DNA of 64,000 nucleotides from Suillus spraguei (GCA_016800925.1 JABCPU010000325.1:1-64000); one strand, 5' to 3'. Counted from the stretch's first letter, positions 50,456 through 63,056 are shown. Program-made: numbers and translations. Notes: generated by a model not told the origin, from the letters alone.

Positions 50456-50893
50456 TGGTGATATGGTCGTCGATCGTCACATGCAGTTGCTCAGTTGACA
50501 GGGAAATTATAGTTGATTTCAATGGGAATGTACAGTGTATTATATAGCGACTGTTAAATTTCGGCGCTCGGTTGGCACGTGTGCAATGTGCATCAATGCC
50601 TGAGATTGACTTTACCCCCTGTGGACTGTTAGCTGTTCATCAACATTTTACATAGTGCCAATCGCGTTATACTACTATCACTGGCAGCTTTTATATCTTT
50701 AGAGTGGAATCTGGATCTGACCGTGCACTGGCCGGGAACATACCATGTAAATTGGGCTAGTACGTACTAATTGACGATTAATTCGGGTGCACTGCGCAAG
50801 TTGCTTTTCACTCCAACTGATCACCTATCTCGTGACAAAAAGTTCCTTCCGTTGCTCGCAATCAGCGGGATATACAAGCTGTGAGCTTTCCTG
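50456..50893. other. Spacer and promoter of permease copy 1
   Basis: No gene. From about 50740 on the sequence matches the promoter of permease copy 2 ('ctgatcac.tatctcgtgac' is shared). Confidence 0.5.
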
Positions 50894-53275
50894 ATGGATG
50901 GTCCTTCAGAAACGGAGCCTCTCCTGCGACCACCGCAGGTCCAGCGGACCAATGATATTCCAGTGGAAGGGCATTCGTCCGTGCAAGACGAGTCAGATAA
51001 TAGTGGGTGCTTGTGACTTACATGGATCGGACTGTCCTTTGGATATCATTTTACTCACATCTTCGTTTTGTTCTGTGATCCAGACAAGATTGACCATGTG
51101 CCTGATGCAAAGAAGCAGATCGGTAGGCTTTGATATCGCTTGTGTCACCAGGGTATGAAGCTGATCTAACATATTTCAGGACTCGCAAGTGCAGTAATGC
51201 TTATATTCAACAGGGTTATCGGAACCGGGTTCGTCATAACGAAAGCATCCTATGCGAGGGAGGGCTAATGTCCATGTTCAGCGTTTTTGCAGCGCCTAGC
51301 ATTATCTTGCGGTCGTCAGGGAGTGTAGGAATGACTTTCGTTATGTGGATACTCGGTGCACTCGTCGCATCCGCAGGTACTGCTGTTTATGTGGAATTTG
51401 GAACGGTCAGGGACCCGAATTATTTACTGTTATCTCTTCTCATTTCGCTGAGCCTTAGGGACTGCCAAGGAGTGGCGGGGAGAAGACCTACATGGAATAC
51501 ATCTATCGCCGACCGAGGTTCATGATCACCTGCTTCTACGCGATATATGTATTACTTATAGTAAGTCCTGAATTATCCCGTGCATTCATCGATCCTTATC
51601 ACCATCCACAAGGGTTGGTTATCAGCAACTAGCATTGTTTTTGGAGAATGTAAATTTCACTCCTTTTGTTATACGATTCCTAATTGATCCTCCCAGACAC
51701 CTTGAATGCCCTCGAAATCCAGCCTACCACCGTCAACGTTCGGGTGGCTGGATTTTTATGCTCGACATTCTGTCTTGCAGCCCACGGTGCATTCTTGAAC
51801 TATGGGCTAAAACTACAGAATATACTGGGTTTTTTCAAGTTATTTGTATTACTCATCATTGCTGTTTCGGGGCTCTTCAGCCTCGTCGGTGTCCCTGGAT
51901 TCGCCGTTCGTGACGAATACGATATTCCACATAATTTCAGGTGGTCGTCTTTTTGGGAGGGAAGTATCATTGGCCCGAATGCATTCGTCACTGGGATGTA
52001 TAATGTCATCTGGTGGGTTTATCTGGTTGTGCAGGTGTGCCGGATGCTGACTTCTTCACAGGTCTTACATCGGATACTCCAATGCCAATTATGCATTATC
52101 TGAAGTGCGAGATCCTGTCCGTACCATCAGGCGTGCCGCACCCCTTGCTATGATCCTTGTTACGATCTCATATTTGTTTGTGAATATTGCGTATTTTGCT
52201 GTTGTATCCAAACAAGACATGTTGGGAGGTGGCACCATTGCAGCGTATGGTTCATTTATCATGAAAACATAAATTCACGCTGAGACAAACACTCTCAGAG
52301 CTCTATTTTTCAGGAATATCTTCGGTCCTGCTGCAGAACGGGTAAGTGATTGCAACCATGTTAGTCGGCATATTTTCTTATATAGCGTAAACCCAGATTT
52401 TGAGCACTGTTGTTGCACTGTTGTTGCACTGTCGATACTAGGGAACCTTATGAGCGTCCTGTTCACGCAAGGCAGAGGTATTCAACTTTACCTGTATATG
52501 ACCATATGCGCTGACTATGGCACAGTCGTCCAAGAGTTAGGTAGAGAAGGCGTTCTACCGCTTTCATCTTTCTTCGCCAGCAACAAGCCTTTCAATACAC
52601 CCCTTTCTGGGCTCTTCACTCAATGGCTCGTTTCTATGATCATTATGGCCGCTGCTCCTCCTGGAGATGCCTATCTCTTTATTGTAAATTGTGTGTGTCA
52701 CTACTTGGATCTTGGGCCTCATCTCACCACGATTTAGTCTTATCGTACCCCTTGACGATGTTCAACATGCTGATATCGGGCGGCCTCCTCCTTCTGTACA
52801 CCCCTGCATTCAAATCCTATGAGTGGTGCCCTCCGTTCCGAGCGTGGAAGTCCGTTGTGATATTCTTTTTCTTATCCAATGTCTTTCTTGCTGTTGTGCC
52901 GATGATCCCACCGTCTCCAGGATCTGACGTTTATGAACATCTCCCATATTGGGTACGTTGCTGCTGTTTCTTTGTGGGCGAGCAAAGCGTGACTGACAGT
53001 TTGGCATACAGTTCCACGTCGCTGTAGCACTGTCAGTCGGTGTACTTGGCATTGCATACTGGTTCGTTTTCTTCGACTGGATACCCAGGAAGCGTGGATA
53101 CCATATCGTTCAGGAGAGTGTCTTACAGGATGATGGTGTCTCGCGGAACGTCCTTCGGAGGATACCAAATAGATCAGATGATGAAGGACGTGCATAAATG
53201 TAGATGGCTTGTAAGTATATTGACTTGTAGATGTTAACTCATATGGTTATGTACGTAGTAGGCATTTGAGTACAA
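50740..53275 (+). repeat. Direct segmental duplication, copy 1 (permease unit)
   Basis: About 2.5 kb including promoter, coding exons and introns recurs at about 54465-56975, offset by about 3.72 kb. Introns are nearly as similar as exons, so the duplication is young. The spacer between copies is about 1.2 kb of unrelated sequence. Confidence 0.9.
50894..53197 (+). pseudogene. MUP1-like amino-acid permease, copy 1, broken by an 11-base duplication
   Basis: The exon structure equals copy 2 (13 exons). The frame is open and well conserved (for example GSVGMTFVMWILGALVASAG, HGAFLNYGLKLQN and SYIGYSNANYALSEVRDP) up to exon 10. There 'ttgttgcactg' is repeated exactly (52410-52420 and 52421-52431), shifting the frame before LGNLMSVLFTQGR. 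Without one unit the rest, to the stop at 53195, is intact. Family role: proton-coupled uptake of methionine or related amino acids with 12 membrane helices at the plasma membrane. This is either a recent null allele or an assembly artefact. Confidence 0.85.
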
Positions 53276-53589
53276 CGACTGCCAACCATCATCATGATGT
53301 ACGGAAACCGGCAACATATAGCAGATCCTAAGACATCACTATATAGTATTGCAGTTTTTTTCAAGGGCAATGCTTCTTTCCTGTATATTAAAAGAAATGT
53401 AATCAGGCCCAGATGTATATATTACTTGACATCACTTTATATTGCTTTATATTATTTCATAACGTTATGTCGAGGAAAGGGATATCCGAGTCTCACCAGT
53501 TTATTGATGTGACTACAGCACAGGATGTTGCGTAAGTAAAGGCACAAAAGTATTTTGAATTTAAATAATACCTAACTATTACTTATATC

Positions 53590-54080
53590 ATGTGTTGAGC
53601 CACTCTTGATATATTTCTATCTGAACTACAAAGTGCTGGTAAGGGATATCGAGGCGTTCCTTGGACGCGTCCACCTCGAATTCCAGTATTGAATGGCACA
53701 GAGACATCAATGTTAGTGATACATGAAGTTAGATGCTATCTAGTTGTGCAACAACGCTGTGGGTGTACTTATGAACCACCTTATTCATATTTGCGCCAAG
53801 GTGGCGTGGCTGTTGAGTTGACGGTGCAGTGGATGACTCTCGATAAGCCACGTCATCAGGATTAGATAGCAACATGTTTGGGCTGAAGATGGAGGCATGC
53901 CAGCAGGGCCTTGGAATTGAGTCTGCAAATGCTGACTCGGAGGACCATGAATGAACGGATGCTCAGAAGCATATTGAACCAATAGCCGGCACGGGGATAG
54001 CGACATTCAAGAGCCTCGCATTGGCCCTTATTCATAATGAAAGGACTCTGACCTAGAGAACTAGGGTTGGAGTCAGACAT
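53590..54080 (-). CDS. Possible small P/Q/S-rich protein gene (uncertain)
   Basis: On the minus strand an ATG at 54080 lies about 40 bases after TATAAAAT (54121-54129). The following sequence encodes MSDSNPSSLGQSPFIMNKGQ and, in a shifted frame, HPFIHGPPSQHLQTQF and GPAGMPPSSAQ. A Pro/Gln/Ser-rich composition over two frames suggests a real but frameshifted exon. A further open piece (FNTGIRGGRVQGTPRYP) lies near 53650. The family is unknown. It could be chance composition. Confidence 0.3.
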
Positions 54081-54120
54081 TGGAGACGATTGATGCAGCA
54101 ACTCACCCCTCACTAGCAGG

Positions 54121-54129
54121 ATTTTATAC
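54121..54129 (-). promoter_or_regulatory. TATA-like element of the possible small minus-strand gene
   Basis: Reads TATAAAAT on the minus strand, about 40 bases before the candidate ATG at 54080. Confidence 0.3.
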
Positions 54130-54464
54130 CACAGAACAGCCTGAGTACGTGCCCAGATGGATCAACATTCCATAAACCATTGTTTTCGACGGAGACGAAG
54201 AGACGGTGATCTCGCGAAAACGCTAGGGTTGTGGAAACTAATTTGATGGTGGACAAAACTCACCTTTGACAACATTGCAGTGTCTTGCATGGCAAGGGCT
54301 TCATTTGTTTGACAAGGTCACCTGCAGTGGGTAATAACCACTACCATATGCGGCTGATTCCGGATTAGGTGTGCGGTGTTAGGTTAAGTAGGGAGCGCCT
54401 CTGTTTGGTTTCGCTCCAACAATCAACAAAAGCGGCTATATGATTGTGCACTGAACATATCATG

Positions 54465-56975
54465 TGAAAGTTATACTAGTATGTACTAGTAACTGACGAT
54501 AAGCTCGGGTGCGCTACGTAAGTGGCTTTTCATTCTAACTGATCACTTATCTCGTGACGAAAGTTCCTTTCATTAATTGCAATCAGCGGAATACACAAGT
54601 TGTGAGCGTTCTCGATGGATCGTCCTCCAGAAACGGAGCCTCTCCTGCGACCACCTCAGGTCCAGCGGAAGGTGGCCAACGAAAATCCAGTGGGAGGGCG
54701 TTCGTCCGTGCAAGACCAGTCCGGTAATAGTAGTGGGTGCTTGTGGCTTACATGGTTTGGACATCATTTTACTCACATCTCCGTCTTCTTCTGTGATACA
54801 GACGATTTTGACAATGTGCCTGATGCAAAGAAGCAGATTGGTAGGCATTGATATCGCTTGTGTCACCAGGGTATGAAGCTGATCCAACATATTTTAGGAC
54901 TCGCAAGTGCAGTAATGCTTATATTCAACAGGGTTATCGGAACCGGGTTCGTCATAACGAAGGTATCCTGTGCGAGGGAGGGCTAATTTCATGTCCAGCG
55001 TTTTTGCAGCGCCTAGTATTATTTTGCGGTCGTCAGGGAGTGTAGGAATGACTTTCGTTATGTGGATACTCGGTGCACTCGTCGCATCCGCAGGTACTGC
55101 TGTCTATATAGAGTTTGGAACGGTCAGGGACTAGGATCGTTTGTTTTATCCCTCTCATCTCGCTGAGCCTTAGGGACTGCCAAAAAGTGGCGGAGAGAAG
55201 ATCTACATGGAATACATCTATCGCCGACCGAGGTTCATGATCACCTGCTTCTACGCGGTATACGGATTACTTATAGTGAGTCCTTAATTATCCCGTGAAT
55301 TCATCGATCCTTATCGCCATTCGTAAGGGTTGCTTATCAGCAACTAGCATTGTTTTTGGAGAATGTAAATTTCACTCCTTTTGTTAGCCGGTTCCTAACT
55401 GGTCCACCCAGACACCTTGAATGCCTTCGCAATACAGCCTACCACTGTTAATGTTCGAGTAGTCGCATTGCTGTGCTCGACATTCTGTCTTATGGCCCAC
55501 GGTGCATTCTTGAACCATGGGCTAAAACTACAGAATATACTGGGTTTTTTCAAATTATTTGTATTACTCATCATTGCTGTTTCGGGGCTCTTCAGCCTCG
55601 TCGGTGTCCCTGGATTCGCCGTTCATGACGAATACGATATTCCAAATAATTTCAGGTGGTCGTCTTTTTGGGAGGGAAGTATCATTGGCCCGAATGCATT
55701 CGTCACCGGAATGTATAATGTCATCTGGTGGGTTTATCTGGTTGTGCAGGTGTGCCGGATGCTGACTTCTTCACAGGTCTTACATCGGATACTCTAATGC
55801 CAATTATGCACTGTCTGAAGTGCGAGATCCTGTCCGTACCATCAGGCGTGCTGCACCTCTTGCTATGATCCTTGTTGCGATCGCATATTTGTTTGTGAAT
55901 ATTGCGTATTTTGCTGTTGTATCCAAGCAAGACATGTTGGGAGGTGGCACCATTGCAGCGTATGGTTCATTTATCATGAAAACATAAATTCACGCTGAGA
56001 CAAACACCCCCAGAGCTCTATTTTTCAGGAATATCTTTGGTCCTGCTGCAGAACGGGTAAGTAATGGCAATCATGTTAATCGGGACACTTTCTTATGTAG
56101 CGTAAACTCAGATTTTGAGTGCTATTATTGCACTGTCAGTACTAGGGAACATTATGAGTGTCCTGTTCACGCAAGGCAGAGGTATTCAACTTCACCTGTG
56201 TATGACCATATGCGCTGACTATGCCACAGTCGTCCAAGAGTTAGGTAGAGAGGGTATTCTACCTCTTTCATCTTTCTTCGCCAGCAACAAACCATTCAAT
56301 GCACCCCTTTCTGGGCTCTTCGCACAATGGCTCGTTTCTATGATCACCATGGCCGCTGCTCCTCCTGGAGATGCCTATCTCTTTTTCGTAAATTGTGTGT
56401 GTCAGGACTTGATCTTGGACCTCATCTCACCACGATTTAGTCTCATCGTACCCCTTGACGATGTTTAACATGCTGATATCGGGCGGCCTCCTCCTTCTGT
56501 ATACCCCTGCATTCAAATCCTATGAGTGGTGCCCTCCGTTCCGAGCGTGGAAGTCTGTTGTGATATTCTTTTTCTTATCCAATGTCTTTCTTGCCGTTGT
56601 GCCGATGATCCCACCGTCTCCAGGATCTGACGTTTATGAACATCTCCCATATTGGGTACGTTGCTGCTGTTTCCTTATGGGCGAGCAAAGTGTGACTGAC
56701 AGTTTGATATACAGTCGCACGTCGCTGTAGCACTGTCAATCGGTATACTTGGTATTGCATACTGGTTCGTTTTCTTCAACTGGATACCCAGGAAGCGTGG
56801 ATACCATATCGTTCAGGAGATTGTCTTACAGGATGATGGGGTCTCGCGGAATGTCCTTCGGAGAATACCAAATAGATCAGGTAATGAAGGGCGTGCATAA
56901 ATGTAGATGCCCTGTAAGTATATCAACTTCTAGATGTTAGCTCATATGGTCATGTACGTGGTAGGCATTTGGGTG
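54465..56975 (+). repeat. Direct segmental duplication, copy 2 (permease unit)
   Basis: Second copy of the unit at 50740-53275, same orientation, including about 150 bases of shared promoter and the shared 3' part with 'gtgcataaatgtagatg'. Confidence 0.9.
54615..56900 (+). CDS. MUP1-like amino-acid permease, copy 2, intact
   Basis: Thirteen exons (54615-54732, 54802-54840, 54898-54946, 54999-55122, 55174-55275, 55328-55364, 55412-55727, 55777-55959, 56014-56056, 56112-56181, 56230-56394, 56441-56655, 56715-56900) join cleanly into 548 residues. A short acidic N-terminus precedes about 12 hydrophobic segments. The first helix carries the APC-type unwound motif in FNRVIGTGVFAAPS. Other family marks are VEFGTGLPRSGGEKIYMEY-like sequence, the SYIGYSNANYALSEVRDP loop and LGNIMSVLFTQGRVVQELGR. 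High-affinity methionine permeases (LAT type) share these. A vacuolar or other amino-acid role is possible. Confidence 0.9.
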
Positions 56976-58757
56976 TGTGCTAGATAAGCTGTGGGGTACT
57001 GGGAAAGTATAATTACTACTAGTCCACCGTTTGCCAGCCCAAGAACTATACAATTGCTATTGAACACATTCGATCCGGTTCATTCTGCTCCTCCACCACA
57101 ACCCGGGCTATCAGCAAGGTAAGGAGTCTAGCCGTTGTCGTGCCTCCATCATAGTGATTGTTCCCTTCGAGGACGAACTTGAAACGTGGGTGAAAGTCTG
57201 TACAGACATCAGGTCTGTGTCTGCCACCAAGTCTGGCCACACGCTCGGCATGGCTCTGGTGGAGTTTTAAGCGGCTGACAGCCGGGCTGGGCGGGCAGGA
57301 AGAGACAAGGGGAGGAGAATTTCATCGACATTGCATAATTAGGACAGAGTGCATTCCTCAGGCAGCGGACACTTCAGGCGGCGGGCGCTGTGTAGCGGTG
57401 TGGTGTACACTGTAGCATGTGGGCACCTTTGGTGTCTGTGCCCAGACTGGCTGTAACTTAATATTGATATTACATAATATCCACCCCCCGCTGTCGTGTC
57501 GCGCGGTTCCCAATAACAATTTGGAAAATTCATCTTTTACCAGCCGTGCCCTCAGAGTCGCAGTGTCTCTCGACTCAATGGGAACAGGAACGAACGAGAA
57601 GACAGGTTCAATAAGCAACATACAATACAACGAAATGAAAACTCCCGTTCCAGTGAGTACCCGCTTCCGACTCCGTGGTTTCTGAACTATTGTTTCCGCT
57701 CAGCAGACTCAGCACTGTCGTTGGCAAAGTCCAGATATCCGTTCCTGATGTGATTGATCGCAGCGAGTACTTACTGTCGCACGAGGCCGAATAAGATAGG
57801 AAATTTAATGTGGTGGCCTCTGAACTCAATGGATCAAACTTTAAGCTTTAGGGGTGGCCATGAAGAACCTGCACAGGAGTTTGACTCGGACACGGTAACT
57901 GTTGGATATTAAACGCCCGCTATTGTCCTTCGGTGCCGTTCGCTTAGCTAAGTACCTAGAAAATTTCCTTTGCTCTTCGCTTGCCTGCTTTCCTCAGTTG
58001 ACTCCGTCTGTCGCTGAGGTCAGTATCGTTCTCGTATATATCACATATGTAACTCACATCCTCTGCAGCTATACTTGCTGCAGGTATACCCAATATATCT
58101 AGTTGACTCCGTCTGTCGCTGAGCTATACTTGCTGCAGGTTATGAGCCCTGAGCTCGTCTACTAAAATCAAATCAGCGTGGAGAACAAACTCAAAACATG
58201 TCTACCTCGAATGGAAAGCTCGGAGAGGACTTTCTTCGGATCCCGAAGCTGGTCGCCGATGCACCCTTGGCAGCACTTTGAAGATGTTCCCACGTACTGT
58301 CAGACCCCATTATTATGTAGCAAATATATAGTCTGAGAGACCCCCTCCTGCAGGAGGGTTCTCCCTATTTTTCCAAGGATGTGTGTCCATCCCTCGAGAG
58401 CATGTAACCAGAGCCTCATCACAGAGGGTGAGCGCAACCTCCTGGTATGTCCCCTGGAGAGCCTCAACATAATGTAACCAGAGCCTCATCACAAAGGGTG
58501 AGCGCAACCTCCTGGTATGTTTCCTGGAGACCCTCAACATATGTTCACTGCCTTCAAGTTTGCGGATATCTTCAGGAGTGGAACGAGGCCTGATTCACAT
58601 ACAAAATAATGCATTGGCTGATACTATGGTAGATACAAAATGATATGGTAGATATGTCAATTTCAACAGCAAGCATGATTCAGACACAACAGGAATGATG
58701 AAACAACTCAATATATACGCGGCCGAGGGAGTCACCTGAATGCAGATGAATGGTTGA
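56901..58757. other. Gene-free stretch with small tandem repeats
   Basis: No supported gene. The phrases 'agttgactccgtctgtcgctgag' and 'gctatacttgctgcaggt' each occur twice between 57995 and 58140. A 70-base tandem pair follows at 58402-58541. Confidence 0.5.
58402..58541. repeat. 70-base tandem repeat, two units
   Basis: Units 58402-58471 and 58472-58541 differ at only a few positions; both contain 'gtgagcgcaacctcctggta'. Confidence 0.9.
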
Positions 58758-59684
58758 TCAAAATGAACCTGCGAGCAAGCCTAAGGAGCTCATCCCCCAT
58801 CTTCCTTGTCCTTGGATACTTGTTAGGGTACTCACACCCACACCCATGTTGGTATCTGCCTCCTGGACCAAAATATGCACTACTGGGAGGGTGCCAATAA
58901 CTCTCGACATAACTGTTGTATCCATATGAGGGTTACGGTAGGGAGCATCATGGTAATCGCCATGATACTGAGGCTGAGGAGCATGGGGGGGCTGGGGAGC
59001 ATGAGACATACGGGGATCATGATAATATTTGAGTGGTGGGTAATGGGCAAAGCCTTGTCCATAGTGCGATGGCATTGGACCCCTTGGGCATGAATCATAC
59101 ATGCCTGGTCTCATGTCTGCATCGTGTGCCCACGTCATGGGGTGACTGTTGGCATTAAAGTCTCCATCAGTAAGTGCAGCCGTCATCTCAGATTTGGTAT
59201 GCCACTCATGATGAGATCGTGGCACCCCCATGACAGGCTCCCTGCACCTGTGATGCACTGCTAAAGTTGGTGGGAGTTCCATGTCAAGTTCCCGGCATTC
59301 TTGATGCTCTCCCAAAGTGGGCTGGTCGTGAATTGCTGCAGGCTGTAGGGATGGAGGTTGCATGATAGATGACTTGGCTGCTGGCCCAAGAGATTCTCCA
59401 TGCTGGATGGAAGGAGGTTGCCCAATAGGTGCCTGAGCTGCTGGCACTAGAGATTCTCTGCACTACAGAGATGGAGGTCGCACAACAGGTGACTGAGAAG
59501 CTGGTGCAAGAGATCCTGCATGCAGAATGTTGTCCGGGAATAAGTCTACTGAAGTATGACAAGTTGGCAAGGGAGGTAAGGGACATGTGGGCAGGTTGCT
59601 GGTAGCATCAGCATTGCTTGAGTGAGTCTCTGCTGCAGCTTTGTTGATGGCACTACCATCAGGAGCATTAGCATCACTATCCAT
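58758..59684 (-). CDS. Pro/His-rich low-complexity protein with one in-frame TAG
   Basis: From ATG 59684 the minus frame is open to 59466, reads TAG at 59465-59463, and continues open in the same frame to 58758. The region around the stop is a series of about 22-residue repeats (SLAPASQSPVVRPPSL, SLVPAAQAPIGQPPSI and SLGPAAKSSIMQPPSLQ). In the first unit the TAG stands where the third unit has Gln, so a CAG to TAG change is likely. The C-terminal part is Pro-, His-, Met- and Tyr-rich. No known domain; the end may contain an unrecognised intron. It lies next to another unknown gene and a retroelement, so an origin from a mobile element cannot be excluded. Confidence 0.45.
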
Positions 59685-60597
59685 GATGGGATCAACTGCA
59701 GTCACGGTGAAGGCGAGAAGATTTGGATGCTCGGAGGCACCTCTTCTACTGACAATCAACAAACTCTACTAGTAAGGCAAAGCTAAGAAAGCAAGCTCAA
59801 GGCTAACTCTCTAAATGTTGGTCGAAATATTGCCGTGCGATATGTTCGACCCTTAATGGAAGCAAGGAAAGCAAGATCCACAGAGTGAGCTGATCAACCC
59901 TAGTCGAAAGGCGATAAAGGCGCGCAGGGGAAAATAAAGGCGACAGTAGCGCAAAGCATGGGAAGATAGCGCATGAAGCATGCAGGTTGGTAGAGGCAGA
60001 AAGATGGTGTTAGGACGTGAACTGAGACAAAGACGAACAATTGACAGATAATAGGCAAATGATAGACGGACGATAGATGGATACTGATAATGCCACTAGC
60101 TATAACTGCTGCTAGGGCTCACAACGACGGATACATGCATAGCACAGAACTAACTTGTGACAGATAGATAGATATTCAAAAATGGGAGTTGCATGCCTAT
60201 ATACAAACAAGCATGGCGCTCTAAGCACCCCTCCAGAACTCAGAGCCAAAAAGGGAGCACTCCATGTATGTAAGTGAAGTAAGTAAGGGACCATGATGAA
60301 AATAATAACCATATGATGCCAAGCATGGTCTGATATAGAAAATAAATGGAAAGGGATGCACCAAGGAACTGGATGGACAATGGACAGATACTCCTGGATG
60401 GTGTGTGATGTAATGCGACAGAGCGCATGCAAGGCGAAGGTGTGGGAAGGCGGCACCTTGTGTGGGAAAGTTGTATGCCTTTGGCGCCTACTGCGGGAAA
60501 GTGGTGCGCCTATGCAGAATCGACAGTAGACATAATGGGAGTCGGATAGTGGATGGTGGAATAATGTGATACTATTGGAATCACGTAAATGTGCCTT
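59685..60597. other. Gene-free stretch
   Basis: Repetitive short words ('gatagatag', 'gtaagtgaagtaag') but no coding signal. Confidence 0.45.
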
Positions 60598-62270
60598 CTA
60601 TGCGGCCACAGAGACTTGAGTCTCTACAACAGGATGCTCTAAGGATCGTGTTAGTTAATTGAAATTGTAACAATGCAGTCAACAAAACCATACCTTGGGC
60701 TGATGGACCATCACACTGACATTTGGCAGGTTGGGCTATAATATACATCAGTCGCCTTATAGATGCAAATGAAAGGAGAAAAAACATACCTCATACCATT
60801 ACATCTTGAATATGTTCATCACCAGAGGACTCAGCAGTCTCCGATGGTGCTCTCCTCTCAGATACCTTGCCCTTGGGCCTTGCAAGTACCTTACCTTTCA
60901 TCTTCTTTGCCGGGACCGCCATCTCTACAGGCGCAACAGATGGTGAGACCCTCTTCTTGGATGCTCGCGAGGTGCCTTCAGATTTTGCCTTCTGCTTCTT
61001 GGAGGAAACATCGTCCTGGTAGTCATCTAGGTCATCTGAGCCAGACGGAGTATCACTAGACCCCAAGGAAATGACCTCCTTGTCAACCTTCTTCTGGCCC
61101 ATCAGGCACTTAGCAACTTTGAATTCTTGGGAGGGGGGAGGCTGGGGGTGAACAGGTGGAGCCACATTTGATTCATCATCAGACTCATTGACAAGAGATG
61201 TTGTGGAAGGAGTGACCTCCTTGTCGACCTTCTTCTGGCCCATTGGGTGCTTAACGACTTTGAATTCTTGGGAGGGGGGAGGCTGGGGGCGAACAGGTGC
61301 AGCCATGTTTGGTTCATCATTAGACTCATCAACAAGAGATGTTGCAGAAGGGGGCAATGCTGATGCTTTCTTTAATGTTTGACCTTTAGTAGCTGCGCTC
61401 TGCTTCAGGCACAGAGCACCCAGGCAATCTGATTTGCCATTCACAAAAAGGCAGTGTCCTGCAGTATGAACTGAATTTGCTGCAGGAGGTGCACCCTCCA
61501 CTACTGGGCACTCAGAAGTGAGGACTTCAGCTGTACAAAAAGATCAATTGTAAGCAGGTGAAGACTGAAATTGAATAAAAGCATACCTTGCTTAGCTTCA
61601 GAAACTTTTTTGATGCTCATGGTCCCCACCTTCAATGCTGTGACAATGATACCGGTCTCCTTCAGGGTCAGCTTTGCGATACCTTTATTTATGGTGGTAT
61701 GAAAACCACCTGGGAGGAGCACATCCTCCAGATATCCTTTGATGATAATAGACATACATGTGAGCTCCAATGGCAGTGTCTTCCATGGAAAAATCTTGTT
61801 AGATGTTAGTTTTCCACTGAGTACATCTGTCCCTCGTTGTCAGTGAACAAACGACAAATGAAATACATTCAAAATACCAATTTGGCGATGCAACTCATCC
61901 TTAATCCACTTGATTCCATGCTTGGAAATGTCAAGAGATTCTGAAAGGGGGGCTGAAGCCCTGTGTACGTTACCCTTGATTGCAATGCTGTCTTCCTCAA
62001 AGGTTCCTTCAATGATACCAAGTGACATCAGCTTACTAATGATTACATAAGGACTTCATCACCAGGAATGTCAAAACAATACTTACTATACCTGGGCCTT
62101 CAAGTGACCGATGATAGTATCTTCATCAGCCCTACAGCGTGACATCCAAAACTTTAAGATTAAGATGGTGATTAGACGATGTTTATGTACCCTAAAAATA
62201 CTCATACCCTCAGCTCCAGGTGTTGTATGGGCTAGGCCCGCAAGCCATCTTGATTAACGACTTTTCCGCA
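60598..62270 (-). CDS. Unknown multi-exon nuclear-type protein with internal tandem repeat
   Basis: A chain of minus-strand exons can be joined from about 62270 to a stop at 60598: EDTIIGHLKAQ, then LMSLGIIEGTFEEDS to HRQIG, TDVLSGKLTSNKIFPWK to SIKKVSEAKQ, a long low-complexity exon (61530 to 60796), and two short final exons (CDGPSAQ and EHPVVETQVSVAA). The long exon holds a 123-base tandem repeat encoding PPPSQEFKV and MGQKKVDKEV twice, then basic patches (SSKKQKAKSEG, ASKKRVSP and PAKKMKGKVLARPKGK) that look like nuclear localisation or DNA-binding tails. The start is not fixed; a phase problem near 62240 remains. The family is not recognised. It may be a host gene or an ORF captured by a DNA transposon. 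Confidence 0.5.
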
Positions 62271-62564
62271 TGCTACAAAAGCAGTGTAAAGATACAATCT
62301 AGCCTGGGCTGTAGATAAACCATGGCCTAAGCTAGTATGTGAGTCTTGCGCTCTACCTAGTCTGCTTCACTTGCAAAGGCAAGATCGTTCGACCCTAAAG
62401 GGAATGCTAAGTTAATATAGTTTGATAATGCCCAACCTGTGGTGTGTGACTGCTGTCAGAGGTAGCGTGATGCTAGCAGTGACCTCCGGTCTGTGGGAAA
62501 CTAGCGGTAATACTAGCGGTAAGCATGGGAAAGTGGTAGACAAGCGGTAGCGAAAGTGGTAAAA
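62271..62564. other. Spacer between unknown gene and retroelement LTR
   Basis: No gene. The short word 'agcggtaatactagcggtaa' and similar 'agcggtag' copies occur just left of the LTR. Confidence 0.4.
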
Positions 62565-63041
62565 TGTTACGAACTGGGATGGCGTCACCAGCGACAGTGA
62601 AAAGACACAGACAGTCTGCTGGGAAGTTCTACAATGTCCAAAAGAGGACAAGGTGAAAGTACAAGGAACACGTTCCGAGTACTATCAAGGGTTCGGCCTC
62701 AAAGACAAGTCTAAGAGGTTCTACGAGAATAGAGACTAAGGCTAAGGAGTGCTTAGACTTAGAGACGATTCAAGACGACTTAGGTTGGAGACCTAAGCAA
62801 AGGATGTTCCAGGTAAAACCCAGTAAGATTAAAGTGAAGTATACAAGCGTAATACAACCTGCTTAAATAGGCCAATATGTGTGCACGGACCAAGAGAGAC
62901 GTGAGAATTGTAAGTGCATATCCAAAGAAGGAAGGTAACTATAGTACAGATGTGTTGAGCATATGAGTCAGAGTCATGTGACATGATATACAAGTAAGGG
63001 AGACAAAGAGAAAATGAATAGGGGTACTGATGATTGTAACA
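62565..63041 (-). repeat. LTR of 477 bases (TG...CA ends)
   Basis: Begins TGTTACAATC and ends TTCGTAACA on the minus strand, with inverted TGTTAC/GTAACA ends. A TATTTAAG promoter-like word lies about 170 bases inside (near 62868). Confidence 0.7.
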
Positions 63042-63043
63042 TT

Positions 63044-63056
63044 ACCCCCTTTTTAA
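63044..63056 (-). other. Polypurine tract of the retroelement
   Basis: AAAAAGGGGGTAA on the minus strand directly precedes the LTR. This is the primer site for plus-strand DNA and defines this LTR as the 3' one. Confidence 0.65.

Noticed and set aside
62340..62410. tRNA-like B-box 'gttcgaccc'
   Set aside because: No matching A box, T-stem or acceptor stem could be formed around it.
62565..63041. Reading the LTR as a 5' LTR of a plus-strand element
   Set aside because: No tRNA primer site follows at 63042. A polypurine tract is present on the minus strand instead, and the plus frame over the Gag region is an antisense shadow.
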